5,285 nt of DNA. Source: an uncultured Blastococcus sp. (lineage in GTDB: Bacteria; Actinomycetota; Actinomycetes; Mycobacteriales; Antricoccaceae). The DNA is taken from the NCBI GenBank assembly GCA_946221975.1, contig CAMIGT010000133.1, positions 1 through 5,285 of the forward strand, read 5' to 3'. Below the pieces are notes generated by a model. That model did not search any database, was not told the origin of the DNA, and saw only the letters and a program-made list of their open reading frames with translations. This document shows, piece after piece, positions 1 to 5,285 of this stretch; the stretch's first letter is position 1, and the number at the start of each line of letters is the position of its first letter. The position numbers and the translations under genes were made by a program.

Positions 1-1962
1 AACAAGCCGCACGGCGAGCCGCCGCTGTCGATCGACCCGGTGAGCAAGCTGCCACCGATCGACATGAGCCAGCCGCCACCGGCCGGGTCTCGTGACCAGC
101 TGCTGGAGCTCGGGCCGGAGGGGTTCGCGGCCGCGCTGCGCGAGCGGAAGTCGGTCGCGGTCACCGACACGACGTTCCGCGACGCGCACCAGTCGCTGCT
201 CGCGACCCGGGTCCGCAGCCGCGACCTGCGCGCGGTTGCCGGGCACGTCGCGCGGATGACGCCGCAGCTGTGGAGCGTCGAGGCGTGGGGCGGAGCGACG
301 TACGACGTGGCGTTGCGCTTCCTGCACGAGGATCCGTGGGCGCGGCTGGCCGAGCTGCGTGAGGCGATGCCGAACCTCTGCCTGCAGATGTTGCTGCGCG
401 GGCGCAACACCGTCGGCTACACGCCGTACCCCACCGAGGTCACCTACGCGTTCGTCGAGGAAGCGGCGGCGACCGGTATCGATGTATTTCGAATCTTCGA
501 TGCGCTCAACGACGTCGACCAGATGCGCCCGGCGGTCGACGCGGTGCGCGAGCACGGGATGTCGGTCGCCGAGGTCGCCCTGTGCTACACCGGCGACCTG
601 TCCGACCCGGCGGAGAAGCTCTACACCCTCGACTACTACCTGAAGCTGGCTGACCGCATCGTCGATGCCGGTGCTCACGTGCTCGCGATCAAAGATATGG
701 CTGGACTTTTACGTGCCCCGGCCGCGCGTCGGTTGGTCACCGCGCTGCGGGAGCGCTTCGACCTACCGGTGCACCTGCACACCCACGACACCGCCGGCGG
801 ACAGCTCGGAACGCTGCTCGCAGCGATCGACGCCGGGGTCGACGCGGTCGACGCCGCGGCCGGCTCGATGGCCGGGACGACGAGCCAGCCGCCGCTGGCC
901 GCGCTGGTCGCGGCGACCGACCACTCCGAGCGCGAGACCGGCCTGGACCTGCAGGCGGTCTGTGATCTGGAGCCCTACTGGGAGGCCACCCGCAAGCTCT
1001 ACGCGCCGTTCGAGGCGGGGCTGCCGTCGCCGACCGGTCGGGTCTACACGCACGAGATTCCCGGCGGCCAGCTCTCCAACCTGCGCCAGCAGGCGATTGC
1101 GCTCGGGCTGGGCGAGAAGTTCGAGCAGGTCGAGGACATGTACGCCGCGGCCAACGACATCCTCGGCAACATCGTGAAGGTGACGCCGTCCAGCAAGGTC
1201 GTCGGTGACCTCGCGCTGCAGCTCGTCGGGGTCGGCGCTGACCCGGAGGAGTTCGCCGCGTCGCCACAGAAGTTCGACATCCCGGACTCGGTGATCGGGT
1301 TCCTGAACGGCGAGCTCGGCGACCCGCCCGGTGGTTGGCCGGAGCCGTTTCGGACCAAGGCGCTGGAAGGCCGGCAGGCCAAGCCGTCGGTCAGCGAGCT
1401 CACCGACGAGCAGCGTGCGGGACTCGAGGACGATCGGCGTACGACGCTCAACGAGCTGCTGTTTCCCGGCCCGGCGCAGGAGTTCGCCGACTCGCGGGAG
1501 CAGTACGGCGACCTGTCGGTGCTGCCGACCACCGCGTTCCTCTACGGCCTGCAACCGGACGTGGAGTACGAGGTCGCCATCGAGGAAGGGAAGACACTGC
1601 ACTTTGCGGTGCAGTCGATCAGCGGCGCCGATGAGCGCGGGTTGCGGACCGTGATGTGCACCTTGAACGGTCAGCTGCGGCCAGTGAGCGTGCGCGACCG
1701 CAATGTCGCCGCCGACACACCGGCGCAGGAGAAGGCCGACAAGAGCGATCCGGGCCAGGTCGCGGCACCGTTTGCCGGCGTCGTCACGGTGACGGTCGGG
1801 GTCGGCGACGAGGTCGAGGCAGGTCAGAGCATCGCGACGATCGAGGCGATGAAGATGGAGGCCTCCATCACCGCGCCCATCGCCGGAACGGTCGAGCGGC
1901 TCGCGATCGAGGGCACCCGCCAGGTCGAGGGCGGCGATCTGGTGATCACGATCGCGTCGTAG
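1..1962 (+). CDS. pyc: Pyruvate carboxylase, C-terminal part (5' end outside window)
   Basis: Biotin-dependent cytosolic enzyme that carboxylates pyruvate to oxaloacetate using ATP and bicarbonate (anaplerosis). The frame is open from base 1, so the GTG at 40 is an internal Val codon and not a start. The 653 visible codons compare with about 1,130 residues in the family, so the N-terminal biotin carboxylase half is missing only because of the window edge. Counting from base 1, the carboxyltransferase domain covers about residues 50-330. It shows the metal-site Asp56 in DTTFRDAHQSLLATR, the lysine that is carbamylated in the family (Lys231, IKDMAG), metal-binding His260 and His262 in HLHTHDT, and catalytic Thr294 in GTTSQP. 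The PYC/OADA conserved domain follows (about 340-540, with KVTPSSKVVGDLAL). The C-terminal biotinyl domain carries EAMKMEA with the biotin-accepting Lys618, 35 residues from the end. All key residues are intact. Codons 691-714 are unusually A/T-ending and include the TTA codon at 709. Identification is firm. Confidence 0.97.
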   Translation, partial: NKPHGEPPLSIDPVSKLPPIDMSQPPPAGSRDQLLELGPEGFAAALRERKSVAVTDTTFRDAHQSLLATRVRSRDLRAVAGHVARMTPQLWSVEAWGGATYDVALRFLHEDPWARLAELREAMPNLCLQMLLRGRNTVGYTPYPTEVTYAFVEEAAATGIDVFRIFDALNDVDQMRPAVDAVREHGMSVAEVALCYTGDLSDPAEKLYTLDYYLKLADRIVDAGAHVLAIKDMAGLLRAPAARRLVTALRERFDLPVHLHTHDTAGGQLGTLLAAIDAGVDAVDAAAGSMAGTTSQPPLAALVAATDHSERETGLDLQAVCDLEPYWEATRKLYAPFEAGLPSPTGRVYTHEIPGGQLSNLRQQAIALGLGEKFEQVEDMYAAANDILGNIVKVTPSSKVVGDLALQLVGVGADPEEFAASPQKFDIPDSVIGFLNGELGDPPGGWPEPFRTKALEGRQAKPSVSELTDEQRAGLEDDRRTTLNELLFPGPAQEFADSREQYGDLSVLPTTAFLYGLQPDVEYEVAIEEGKTLHFAVQSISGADERGLRTVMCTLNGQLRPVSVRDRNVAADTPAQEKADKSDPGQVAAPFAGVVTVTVGVGDEVEAGQSIATIEAMKMEASITAPIAGTVERLAIEGTRQVEGGDLVITIAS

Positions 1963-1988
1963 GGTAGGGACTGTTGTGACCGACATCA

Positions 1989-2009
1989 CCGGCGCTTACG
2001 AGCGCCTGG
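1989..2009 (+). promoter_or_regulatory. Hairpin with UNCG-type loop in the pyc-cyclase gap
   Basis: GGCGCT (1991-1996) and AGCGCC (2001-2006) pair perfectly around the loop TACG, which as RNA is UACG, a member of the stable UNCG tetraloop class, though closed by U-A and not the optimal C-G. CC at 1989-1990 can pair with GG at 2008-2009 across one bulged base, giving 8 bp. No T-run follows, so it is not a classical intrinsic terminator. It sits 27 bases after the pyc stop and ends 3 bases before the Shine-Dalgarno of the cyclase gene. It could tune cyclase translation, protect a processed mRNA end or reduce read-through from pyc. The structure is visible; any role is inferred. Confidence 0.45.
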
Positions 2010-2012
2010 AGC

Positions 2013-2019
2013 GAAGGAG
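2013..2019 (+). promoter_or_regulatory. Ribosome binding site of the cyclase gene
   Basis: GAAGGAG lies five bases upstream of the GTG at 2025. It supports this non-ATG start, and the protein beginning here has the N-terminal region expected for the family (NWGKWGPDDEVGALN at residues 20-34). Confidence 0.8.
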
Positions 2020-2024
2020 CAGCA

Positions 2025-2987
2025 GTGGCAGAGACACCCGAAACCCCTCCCGTCAGCGAGATCCTCAAGGACGCACCCAGTAACTGGGGGAAATGGGGAC
2101 CCGACGACGAGGTCGGAGCGCTGAACTACCTCGGTCCGGAGCAGGTCGTCGCGGCTGCGGGACTGATCCGCTCCGGCAAGGTCTTCACCCTCCAGCGGCT
2201 GATCGGCGATCCGAAAGGCGATCCGGTGTGGCCGGGTCGCACGCCAGCGGTGCGCACGCAGGTGATGGACGAGGCAACCTGGGACAGCGACGACGCTCCG
2301 CAGTTCCCCGGCGGGCTGCACTACGCCGACGACAAGATCGAGGCGTTCTTGCAGGGCTCGACGCAGTACGACGCCCTGGGTCACGTCTGGTATGACGGCA
2401 AGATCTGGAACGGGTTCGATGCCCGCAGCACCGTCGGCGGCATGGACAAGGCCAGCGTCGAGCCGATCGCGCAGCGCGGCATCGTCGGGCGCGCGGTGCT
2501 GCTGGACATGGCGCGCTACCGCGGCAAGGATGCGCTCGACAACGCCGAGACCTTCACCCACGAAGACCTCGAAGCGTGCGCGAAGGAGCAGGGCACCGAG
2601 ATCCGCCCGCGCGACATCCTGCTGATTCGCACCAACTATCTGCAGCACTTCTTCGATTTGGGCGAGAAGTTCTACGAGAACTTCACCGAGCCGGGCCTGT
2701 TCTTCAGCAACGAGCTGGTGCAGTGGTTCGCCGACATGGAGATCCCGAACCTGGTGACCGACACGATCGCCAACGAGATCACCTACGACCCCAACAACGG
2801 TGCCGCGCTGGTGCTGCACAACGCACTGATGCGCAACCTGGGCGTGACGTTCACCGAGATCGCCGACCTCGAGGAGCTCGCCGCCGACAGCGCGGACGAT
2901 GGCGTGTACGACGTGTTCTACGCGGCGGCACCGATCAAGATTGCCCAGGGCAGCGGCGCTCCGGTCAACCCGCTGGCCATCAAGTAG
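2025..2987 (+). CDS. Cyclase-family (PF04199) putative metal-dependent hydrolase with altered metal motif
   Basis: A 320-residue protein of the cyclase family, which includes kynurenine formamidase KynB and isatin hydrolase. Those enzymes hydrolyse amide or lactam bonds with a bound divalent metal. The N-terminal NWGKWGPDDEVGALNYL (20-36) is typical of the longer, about 300-residue branch. The family motif HxGTHxDxxxH appears here as QGSTQYDALGH (110-120): Asp116 and His120 are kept, but both earlier His are Gln (110 and 114). The C-terminal part has LHNALMRNLGV with His265 and then Glu278, matching the second family motif that supplies further metal ligands. No signal peptide or membrane segment is seen, so it is probably cytosolic. 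GTG start with a good ribosome binding site; two TAG stops in a row (2985-2990). It lies 62 bases after pyc and 41 bases before an acyl-CoA ligase gene, suggesting co-transcription with the ligase and a catabolic role. Family is sure; substrate and activity are unknown. Confidence 0.9.
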   Translation: MAETPETPPVSEILKDAPSNWGKWGPDDEVGALNYLGPEQVVAAAGLIRSGKVFTLQRLIGDPKGDPVWPGRTPAVRTQVMDEATWDSDDAPQFPGGLHYADDKIEAFLQGSTQYDALGHVWYDGKIWNGFDARSTVGGMDKASVEPIAQRGIVGRAVLLDMARYRGKDALDNAETFTHEDLEACAKEQGTEIRPRDILLIRTNYLQHFFDLGEKFYENFTEPGLFFSNELVQWFADMEIPNLVTDTIANEITYDPNNGAALVLHNALMRNLGVTFTEIADLEELAADSADDGVYDVFYAAAPIKIAQGSGAPVNPLAIK

Positions 2988-2990
2988 TAG

Positions 2991-3014
2991 CCCCACCCCG
3001 TTCCCCCTTGTCCC
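2991..3014 (-). other. Putative G-quadruplex motif on the template strand (C-rich gap)
   Basis: The gap between the cyclase and ligase genes has four C-runs of 4, 4, 5 and 3 bases, separated by 1, 3 and 4 bases. Read on the minus strand this meets the usual G-quadruplex pattern of four G-runs with short loops. The mRNA itself would be C-rich, G-poor and largely unstructured, which also resembles a Rho loading site. It ends two bases before the ligase Shine-Dalgarno. The pattern is seen directly; folding or function is not shown. Confidence 0.4.
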
Positions 3015-3016
3015 AC

Positions 3017-3021
3017 GGAGG
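3017..3021 (+). promoter_or_regulatory. Ribosome binding site that decides the ligase start
   Basis: GGAGG is seven bases upstream of the ATG at 3029 but only one base upstream of the in-frame ATG at 3023. The spacing selects 3029 as the start. Confidence 0.8.
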
Positions 3022-3028
3022 TATGCAG

Positions 3029-4675
3029 ATGTCGGTCTACGACGAGCGGCCCTGGCTGGAGCTGTACGGCGGCCAGAAGGCCGACTACGAGCTCGAGTTC
3101 CCGAGCGCGCTGGAGATGTTCGAGGCGGGGCTCGCCGCCGATCCCGACGGGGTGGCGATCCGCTACTTCGACGGCGTCATCACCCGCGCTGAGCTCGACG
3201 AGCTCAGCGACGCGCTGGCCGTCGGGCTGCTCGATCGCGGGTTCCAGCCCGGTGACCGTCTCGCGGTCTACCTGCAGAACGTGCCGCAGTTCGTGATCTG
3301 CATGGTCGCGGCGTGGAAGGCCGGGGGCCTGCTGGTCTCGATCAACCCGATGAGCCGCGAGCGCGAGCTGACCTACCTGCTCGGCGACTCGGGGGCGAAG
3401 GTGCTCGTCGCGCTCGATGACCTCTACCGCGATATCGGGGCGAACGTCGTACCGGACAGCCCGGTCGAGCTGGCGCTGACGACCAGCGGACTGGACTACC
3501 AGACACGCAACGACCCGCGGCTGTTTGACGGTCAGCGGCCCGAGCAGGCCGAGGGCACCGAGGACTTTGCCGCGTTCATTGAGAAGTACCGCGGGCAGCA
3601 GCCGCCGCCCGTCGAGCTCGGACTAGGCGACACCGCGTTCCTGACCTACACCTCCGGCACCACCGGGGTGCCGAAGGGCGCGATGAACACGCACCGCAAC
3701 GTGGTGTTCACCGCGATGGTCTACCGCGACTTCGTGCGGTTCCAGCCAGGGGGAGAGGTGTTCGGCATCGCGCCGCTTTTCCACATCACCGGCCTGATCG
3801 GCCACATTGCGATCAGCCTGCTCGCGCCGATGCCGCTGATCCTGGCGTTCCGCTTCGAGCCGTCCGTCGTCCTCGACGCGCTGAAGGAGCACCGCCCGAC
3901 GTACACGATCGGCGCGATCACCGCGTTCAACGCGCTCATCAACCATCCGGACTTCACCAAGGACGCGTTCAGCTCGTTTACGTCCGTCTACTCCGGCGGC
4001 GCGCCCATCTCGCCGTCGGCGGAGCGGGCGTTCGAGACGGCGGCGGGCATCCAGGTGCAGAACGCCTACGGGCTCACCGAGACCACGAGCCCGATGACGG
4101 CCAACCCGTTTGGCGCGCAGCCGCCGGTCGACGAGACCTCCGGCGCGCTGTCGGTCGGCGTGCCGGTGCCGTCGACGGTCGTGCGCATCCAGGGCGAGGA
4201 CGGCGCGGACCTGCCGCTCGGGGAGATCGGTGAGATCGTCGCGGAGGGCCCGCAGGTGGTGGCCGGCTACTGGCGCAAGCCCAAGGAGACCGAGGAGGGC
4301 ATCCCGAACGGCGCGCTGCACTCCGGCGACGTCGGGTTCATGAACGAGCAGGGCTGGATCTTCATCGTTGACCGCAAGAAGGACATGATCAACGCCTCCG
4401 GCTACAAGGTGTGGCCGCGTGAGGTCGAGGACGTGCTCGGTGAGCATCCCGCCGTACTCGAGGCCGCCGTCGTAGGCGTGCCGGATGAGAAGCGCGGCGA
4501 GACGGTGAAGGCGTTCGTCGCCCTGAAGTCCGGGGCGAGTACAACGCCCGAGGAGCTGATCGCGCACGCGAGGTCACGGATGGCGGCGTACAAGTATCCG
4601 CGCGAGCTGGTGATTCTCGACGAGCTGCCGAAGACCGTCACCGGGAAGATTCTGCGGCGCGAGCTGCGCGAGTAG
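3029..4675 (+). CDS. Acyl-CoA synthetase / AMP-binding ligase (ANL superfamily)
   Basis: A 548-residue adenylate-forming enzyme that activates a carboxylic acid with ATP to an acyl-AMP and transfers it to CoA. All core motifs are present: the P-loop YTSGTTGVPKG (207-217), NAYGLTET (345-352), HSGDVG (431-436), the hinge segment VDRKKDMINASGYKVWPREVE (447-467) and the C-terminal catalytic Lys540 in LPKTVTGKILRREL. Length and motif order match fatty-acyl and aryl-CoA ligases; the CoA-type hinge and absence of a carrier domain argue against a peptide synthetase module. No membrane segment is evident. The start at 3029 is chosen from GGAGG spacing; the frame is open further upstream into the cyclase gene, but that part is out-of-frame read-through without family similarity. 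The gene follows the cyclase gene by 41 bases, so its substrate may be the acid that the hydrolase releases. A perfect 10-bp inverted repeat lies within codons 53-61. The superfamily is certain; chain length or aromatic preference cannot be read. Confidence 0.95.
   Translation: MSVYDERPWLELYGGQKADYELEFPSALEMFEAGLAADPDGVAIRYFDGVITRAELDELSDALAVGLLDRGFQPGDRLAVYLQNVPQFVICMVAAWKAGGLLVSINPMSRERELTYLLGDSGAKVLVALDDLYRDIGANVVPDSPVELALTTSGLDYQTRNDPRLFDGQRPEQAEGTEDFAAFIEKYRGQQPPPVELGLGDTAFLTYTSGTTGVPKGAMNTHRNVVFTAMVYRDFVRFQPGGEVFGIAPLFHITGLIGHIAISLLAPMPLILAFRFEPSVVLDALKEHRPTYTIGAITAFNALINHPDFTKDAFSSFTSVYSGGAPISPSAERAFETAAGIQVQNAYGLTETTSPMTANPFGAQPPVDETSGALSVGVPVPSTVVRIQGEDGADLPLGEIGEIVAEGPQVVAGYWRKPKETEEGIPNGALHSGDVGFMNEQGWIFIVDRKKDMINASGYKVWPREVEDVLGEHPAVLEAAVVGVPDEKRGETVKAFVALKSGASTTPEELIAHARSRMAAYKYPRELVILDELPKTVTGKILRRELRE
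3187..3209. repeat. Perfect 10-bp inverted repeat inside the ligase gene
   Basis: CGCTGAGCTC (3187-3196) and GAGCTCAGCG (3200-3209) are exact reverse complements separated by GAC. The segment encodes residues RAELDELS (53-60), where the peptide repeats Glu-Leu. It would form a 10-bp stem with a 3-base loop in RNA, or an operator-like 23-bp palindrome in DNA. It may be a by-product of the GAG CTC codon repeat. Confidence 0.6.
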
Positions 4676-4691
4676 CCCGCGGCACGGAACC

Positions 4692-4717
4692 AGGGCGGTC
4701 GCGCCTGCGACCTACCT
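4692..4717 (+). terminator. Candidate terminator hairpin after the ligase gene
   Basis: GGTCGC (4697-4702) and GCGACC (4707-4712) pair perfectly around the loop GCCT. AGG (4692-4694) and CCT (4715-4717) can extend the stem across a 2x2 internal loop. It begins 16 bases after the ligase stop, which fits an end-of-operon terminator. No T-run follows. U-less hairpins have been proposed as terminators in actinobacteria, but this could equally be an mRNA-stabilising stem. Confidence 0.5.
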
Positions 4718-4742
4718 GACGCGCAATCAATCGACCCGTCAG
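4716..4742. repeat. Inverted repeat upstream of the AIM24-family gene
   Basis: CTGACG (4716-4721) and CGTCAG (4737-4742) are exact reverse complements with 15 bases between, which hold CAATCAATC. The right arm ends 14 bases before the ATG at 4757. The left arm shares two bases with the hairpin before it. It could be a regulator site for the downstream gene; I see no convincing -35/-10 pair in this gap, so any promoter role is inferred. Confidence 0.3.
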
Positions 4743-4746
4743 CGAA

Positions 4747-4753
4747 GATAGGA
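4747..4753 (+). promoter_or_regulatory. Weak ribosome binding site of the AIM24-family gene
   Basis: GATAGGA contains AGGA only three bases before the ATG at 4757, which is closer than usual; GAAG at 4744-4747 is an alternative at nine bases. The start is supported mainly by the protein, which fits the family from near its first residues. Confidence 0.45.
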
Positions 4754-4756
4754 CCC

Positions 4757-5285
4757 ATGCAGACTCAGCTGCGGCATCAGCCGTCGTTCACCGTTGCCCG
4801 ACTTCACCTTCAGCCCAACGAGCCAGTGCGCGTCCAGAGCGGCGCGATGATGGCCACCAGCCCCGGCGTCGTACTGTCCTCGCGGATGGAGGGCGGGCTC
4901 ATGTCCGGCCTCAAGCGTTCGGTGCTGTCGGGTGAGTCGTTCTTCGTCTCGACCTTCACCGCGCCGCCGCAGGGCGGCTGGGTCGACATCGCCGGGGTGC
5001 TGCCCGGCGACATCCTGCCGATCGAGCTGGTGCCGGGGCGGCCGTTCTACGTCACGCGCGGCAACTGGATGGCCAACTCCTACGGCACCGAGGTCGACAC
5101 CAAGTGGGGTGGCCGGGCGTCGCTGTTCGGCGGCGAGGGCGGCTTCGGCCTGCAGGCGTCCGGGCAGGGGCAGGTCGTGCTCAGCGTGTTCGGCGCGATC
5201 GACGTCGTCGACCTGCAGCCCGGCGAGCAGGTGGTCATCGACACCGGGCACGTCGTCGCCTACGACCTCGGCATCCAGTTCCGGA
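4757..5285 (+). CDS. AIM24 / TIGR00266 family protein, N-terminal part (3' end outside window)
   Basis: The first 176 codons of a protein of the AIM24 family (PF01987, TIGR00266), named after a yeast mitochondrial protein; bacterial members have no settled biochemical role. Family features in order are GESFFVSTFTA (59-69), a glycine-rich beta-strand region, EVDTKWGG (112-119), LFGGEGGFGLQASGQGQVVLSVFGA (123-147) and LQPGEQVVIDTGHVVAYD (153-170). Members are usually about 220-260 residues, so some 50-80 residues probably lie beyond the window. No signal peptide or membrane segment is visible, which suggests a soluble beta-rich protein. The gene starts 81 bases after the ligase stop, behind a terminator-like hairpin, so it is probably transcribed separately. 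Family assignment is good; function is unknown. Confidence 0.88.
   Translation, partial: MQTQLRHQPSFTVARLHLQPNEPVRVQSGAMMATSPGVVLSSRMEGGLMSGLKRSVLSGESFFVSTFTAPPQGGWVDIAGVLPGDILPIELVPGRPFYVTRGNWMANSYGTEVDTKWGGRASLFGGEGGFGLQASGQGQVVLSVFGAIDVVDLQPGEQVVIDTGHVVAYDLGIQFR

Larger units (their letters stand above)
1976..2083 (+). other. Possible leader ORF (35 codons) overlapping the cyclase start
   Basis: A short frame begins with GTG at 1976, five bases after an AGGGA sequence (1966-1970) that lies just behind the pyc stop. It reads MTDITGAYERLERRSSSG and onward to a TAA at 2081-2083, ending 59 bases inside the cyclase gene in another frame. Only the spacing of AGGGA to GTG argues for translation. 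The second half uses CGA, AGG and AGA arginine codons, as expected if it is just the Shine-Dalgarno and coding sequence of the next gene read out of frame. I recognise no homologue. It could be a leader peptide that opens the 1989-2009 hairpin when translated, or chance. Confidence 0.2.

Noticed and set aside
40..42. GTG as the start of a 640-residue stand-alone carboxyltransferase protein
   Set aside because: The frame is open to base 1 and the residues before it (NKPHGEPPLSIDP) fit the linker after the biotin carboxylase domain. No ribosome binding site is seen before the GTG.
763..1989. Long minus-strand open frame opposite pyc (408 codons)
   Set aside because: It is the complement of a well-conserved gene with GC-ending codons, which keeps the opposite frame free of stops. 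Its Arg/Leu/Asp/Val-rich product shows no family motif.
2205..2225. Direct repeat GGCGATCCG, two copies three bases apart
   Set aside because: It encodes GDPKGDP inside the cyclase gene and is short enough to arise by chance in this composition.
1986..2996. Minus-strand open frame opposite the whole cyclase gene (336 codons)
   Set aside because: Same composition effect. The + strand encodes a recognisable protein with a ribosome binding site.
2576..3028. Upstream in-frame extension of the ligase that overlaps the cyclase gene
   Set aside because: The extension is the cyclase sequence in another frame, Arg-rich and without similarity. GGAGG at 3017-3021 sets the start at 3029.
3623..4567. 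Minus-strand open frame opposite the ligase gene (314 codons)
   Set aside because: Arg-rich product without motifs, opposite all the diagnostic ANL motifs.
4739..5251. Minus-strand open frame over the AIM24 region (170 codons)
   Set aside because: The + strand frame from 4757 carries clear TIGR00266 motifs; the minus frame has none.
1..5285. tRNA or rRNA genes, CRISPR arrays, insertion sequences, attachment sites
   Set aside because: No cloverleaf, rRNA motif, spaced repeat array, transposase or integrase was seen, and the gaps of 62, 41 and 81 bases leave little room.

Overview
The window is strongly GC-rich, with G or C in most third codon positions, one GTG start and Shine-Dalgarno sequences of the GGAGG type. 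Together with the protein types, including a single-chain pyruvate carboxylase, this points to a high-GC Gram-positive bacterium (Actinomycetota). Order or genus cannot be resolved from the sequence alone. All recognisable genes lie on the + strand and almost all of the window is coding.

Layout. Bases 1-1962 hold the C-terminal part (653 codons) of pyruvate carboxylase (pyc): the carboxyltransferase domain, the conserved PYC/OADA domain and the biotinyl domain. The biotin carboxylase half lies upstream of the window. A 62-base gap follows, with a perfect hairpin carrying a UNCG-type loop. Bases 2025-2987 hold a complete cyclase-family (PF04199) metal-hydrolase-like protein whose metal motif is altered: two expected His are Gln. 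After a 41-base, C-rich gap, bases 3029-4675 hold a complete 548-residue acyl-CoA synthetase of the ANL (AMP-binding) superfamily. An 81-base gap with a terminator-like hairpin and a second inverted repeat separates this from the start of an AIM24/TIGR00266-family gene (4757 to the window edge, truncated).

How the genes may work together. The cyclase-family protein and the acyl-CoA ligase look like a two-gene unit. Hydrolases of this fold open amide or lactam bonds to give a free carboxylate, and ANL ligases convert carboxylates to CoA thioesters, so a hydrolase-then-ligase catabolic step is a reasonable inference; no substrate can be read from the sequence. Pyruvate carboxylase makes oxaloacetate from pyruvate and may simply be the upstream neighbour. 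In Mycobacterium tuberculosis pyc is instead followed by an rsmD-type methyltransferase gene and coaD, so the neighbourhood differs here. The AIM24-family gene appears to be a separate transcription unit.

Nothing here is a clear new system. The points most worth checking are the Gln-substituted cyclase motif and its ligase partner, a block of A/T-ending codons including a TTA codon at the active-site lysine of pyc, a perfect 10-bp inverted repeat inside the ligase gene, and the structured intergenic gaps.
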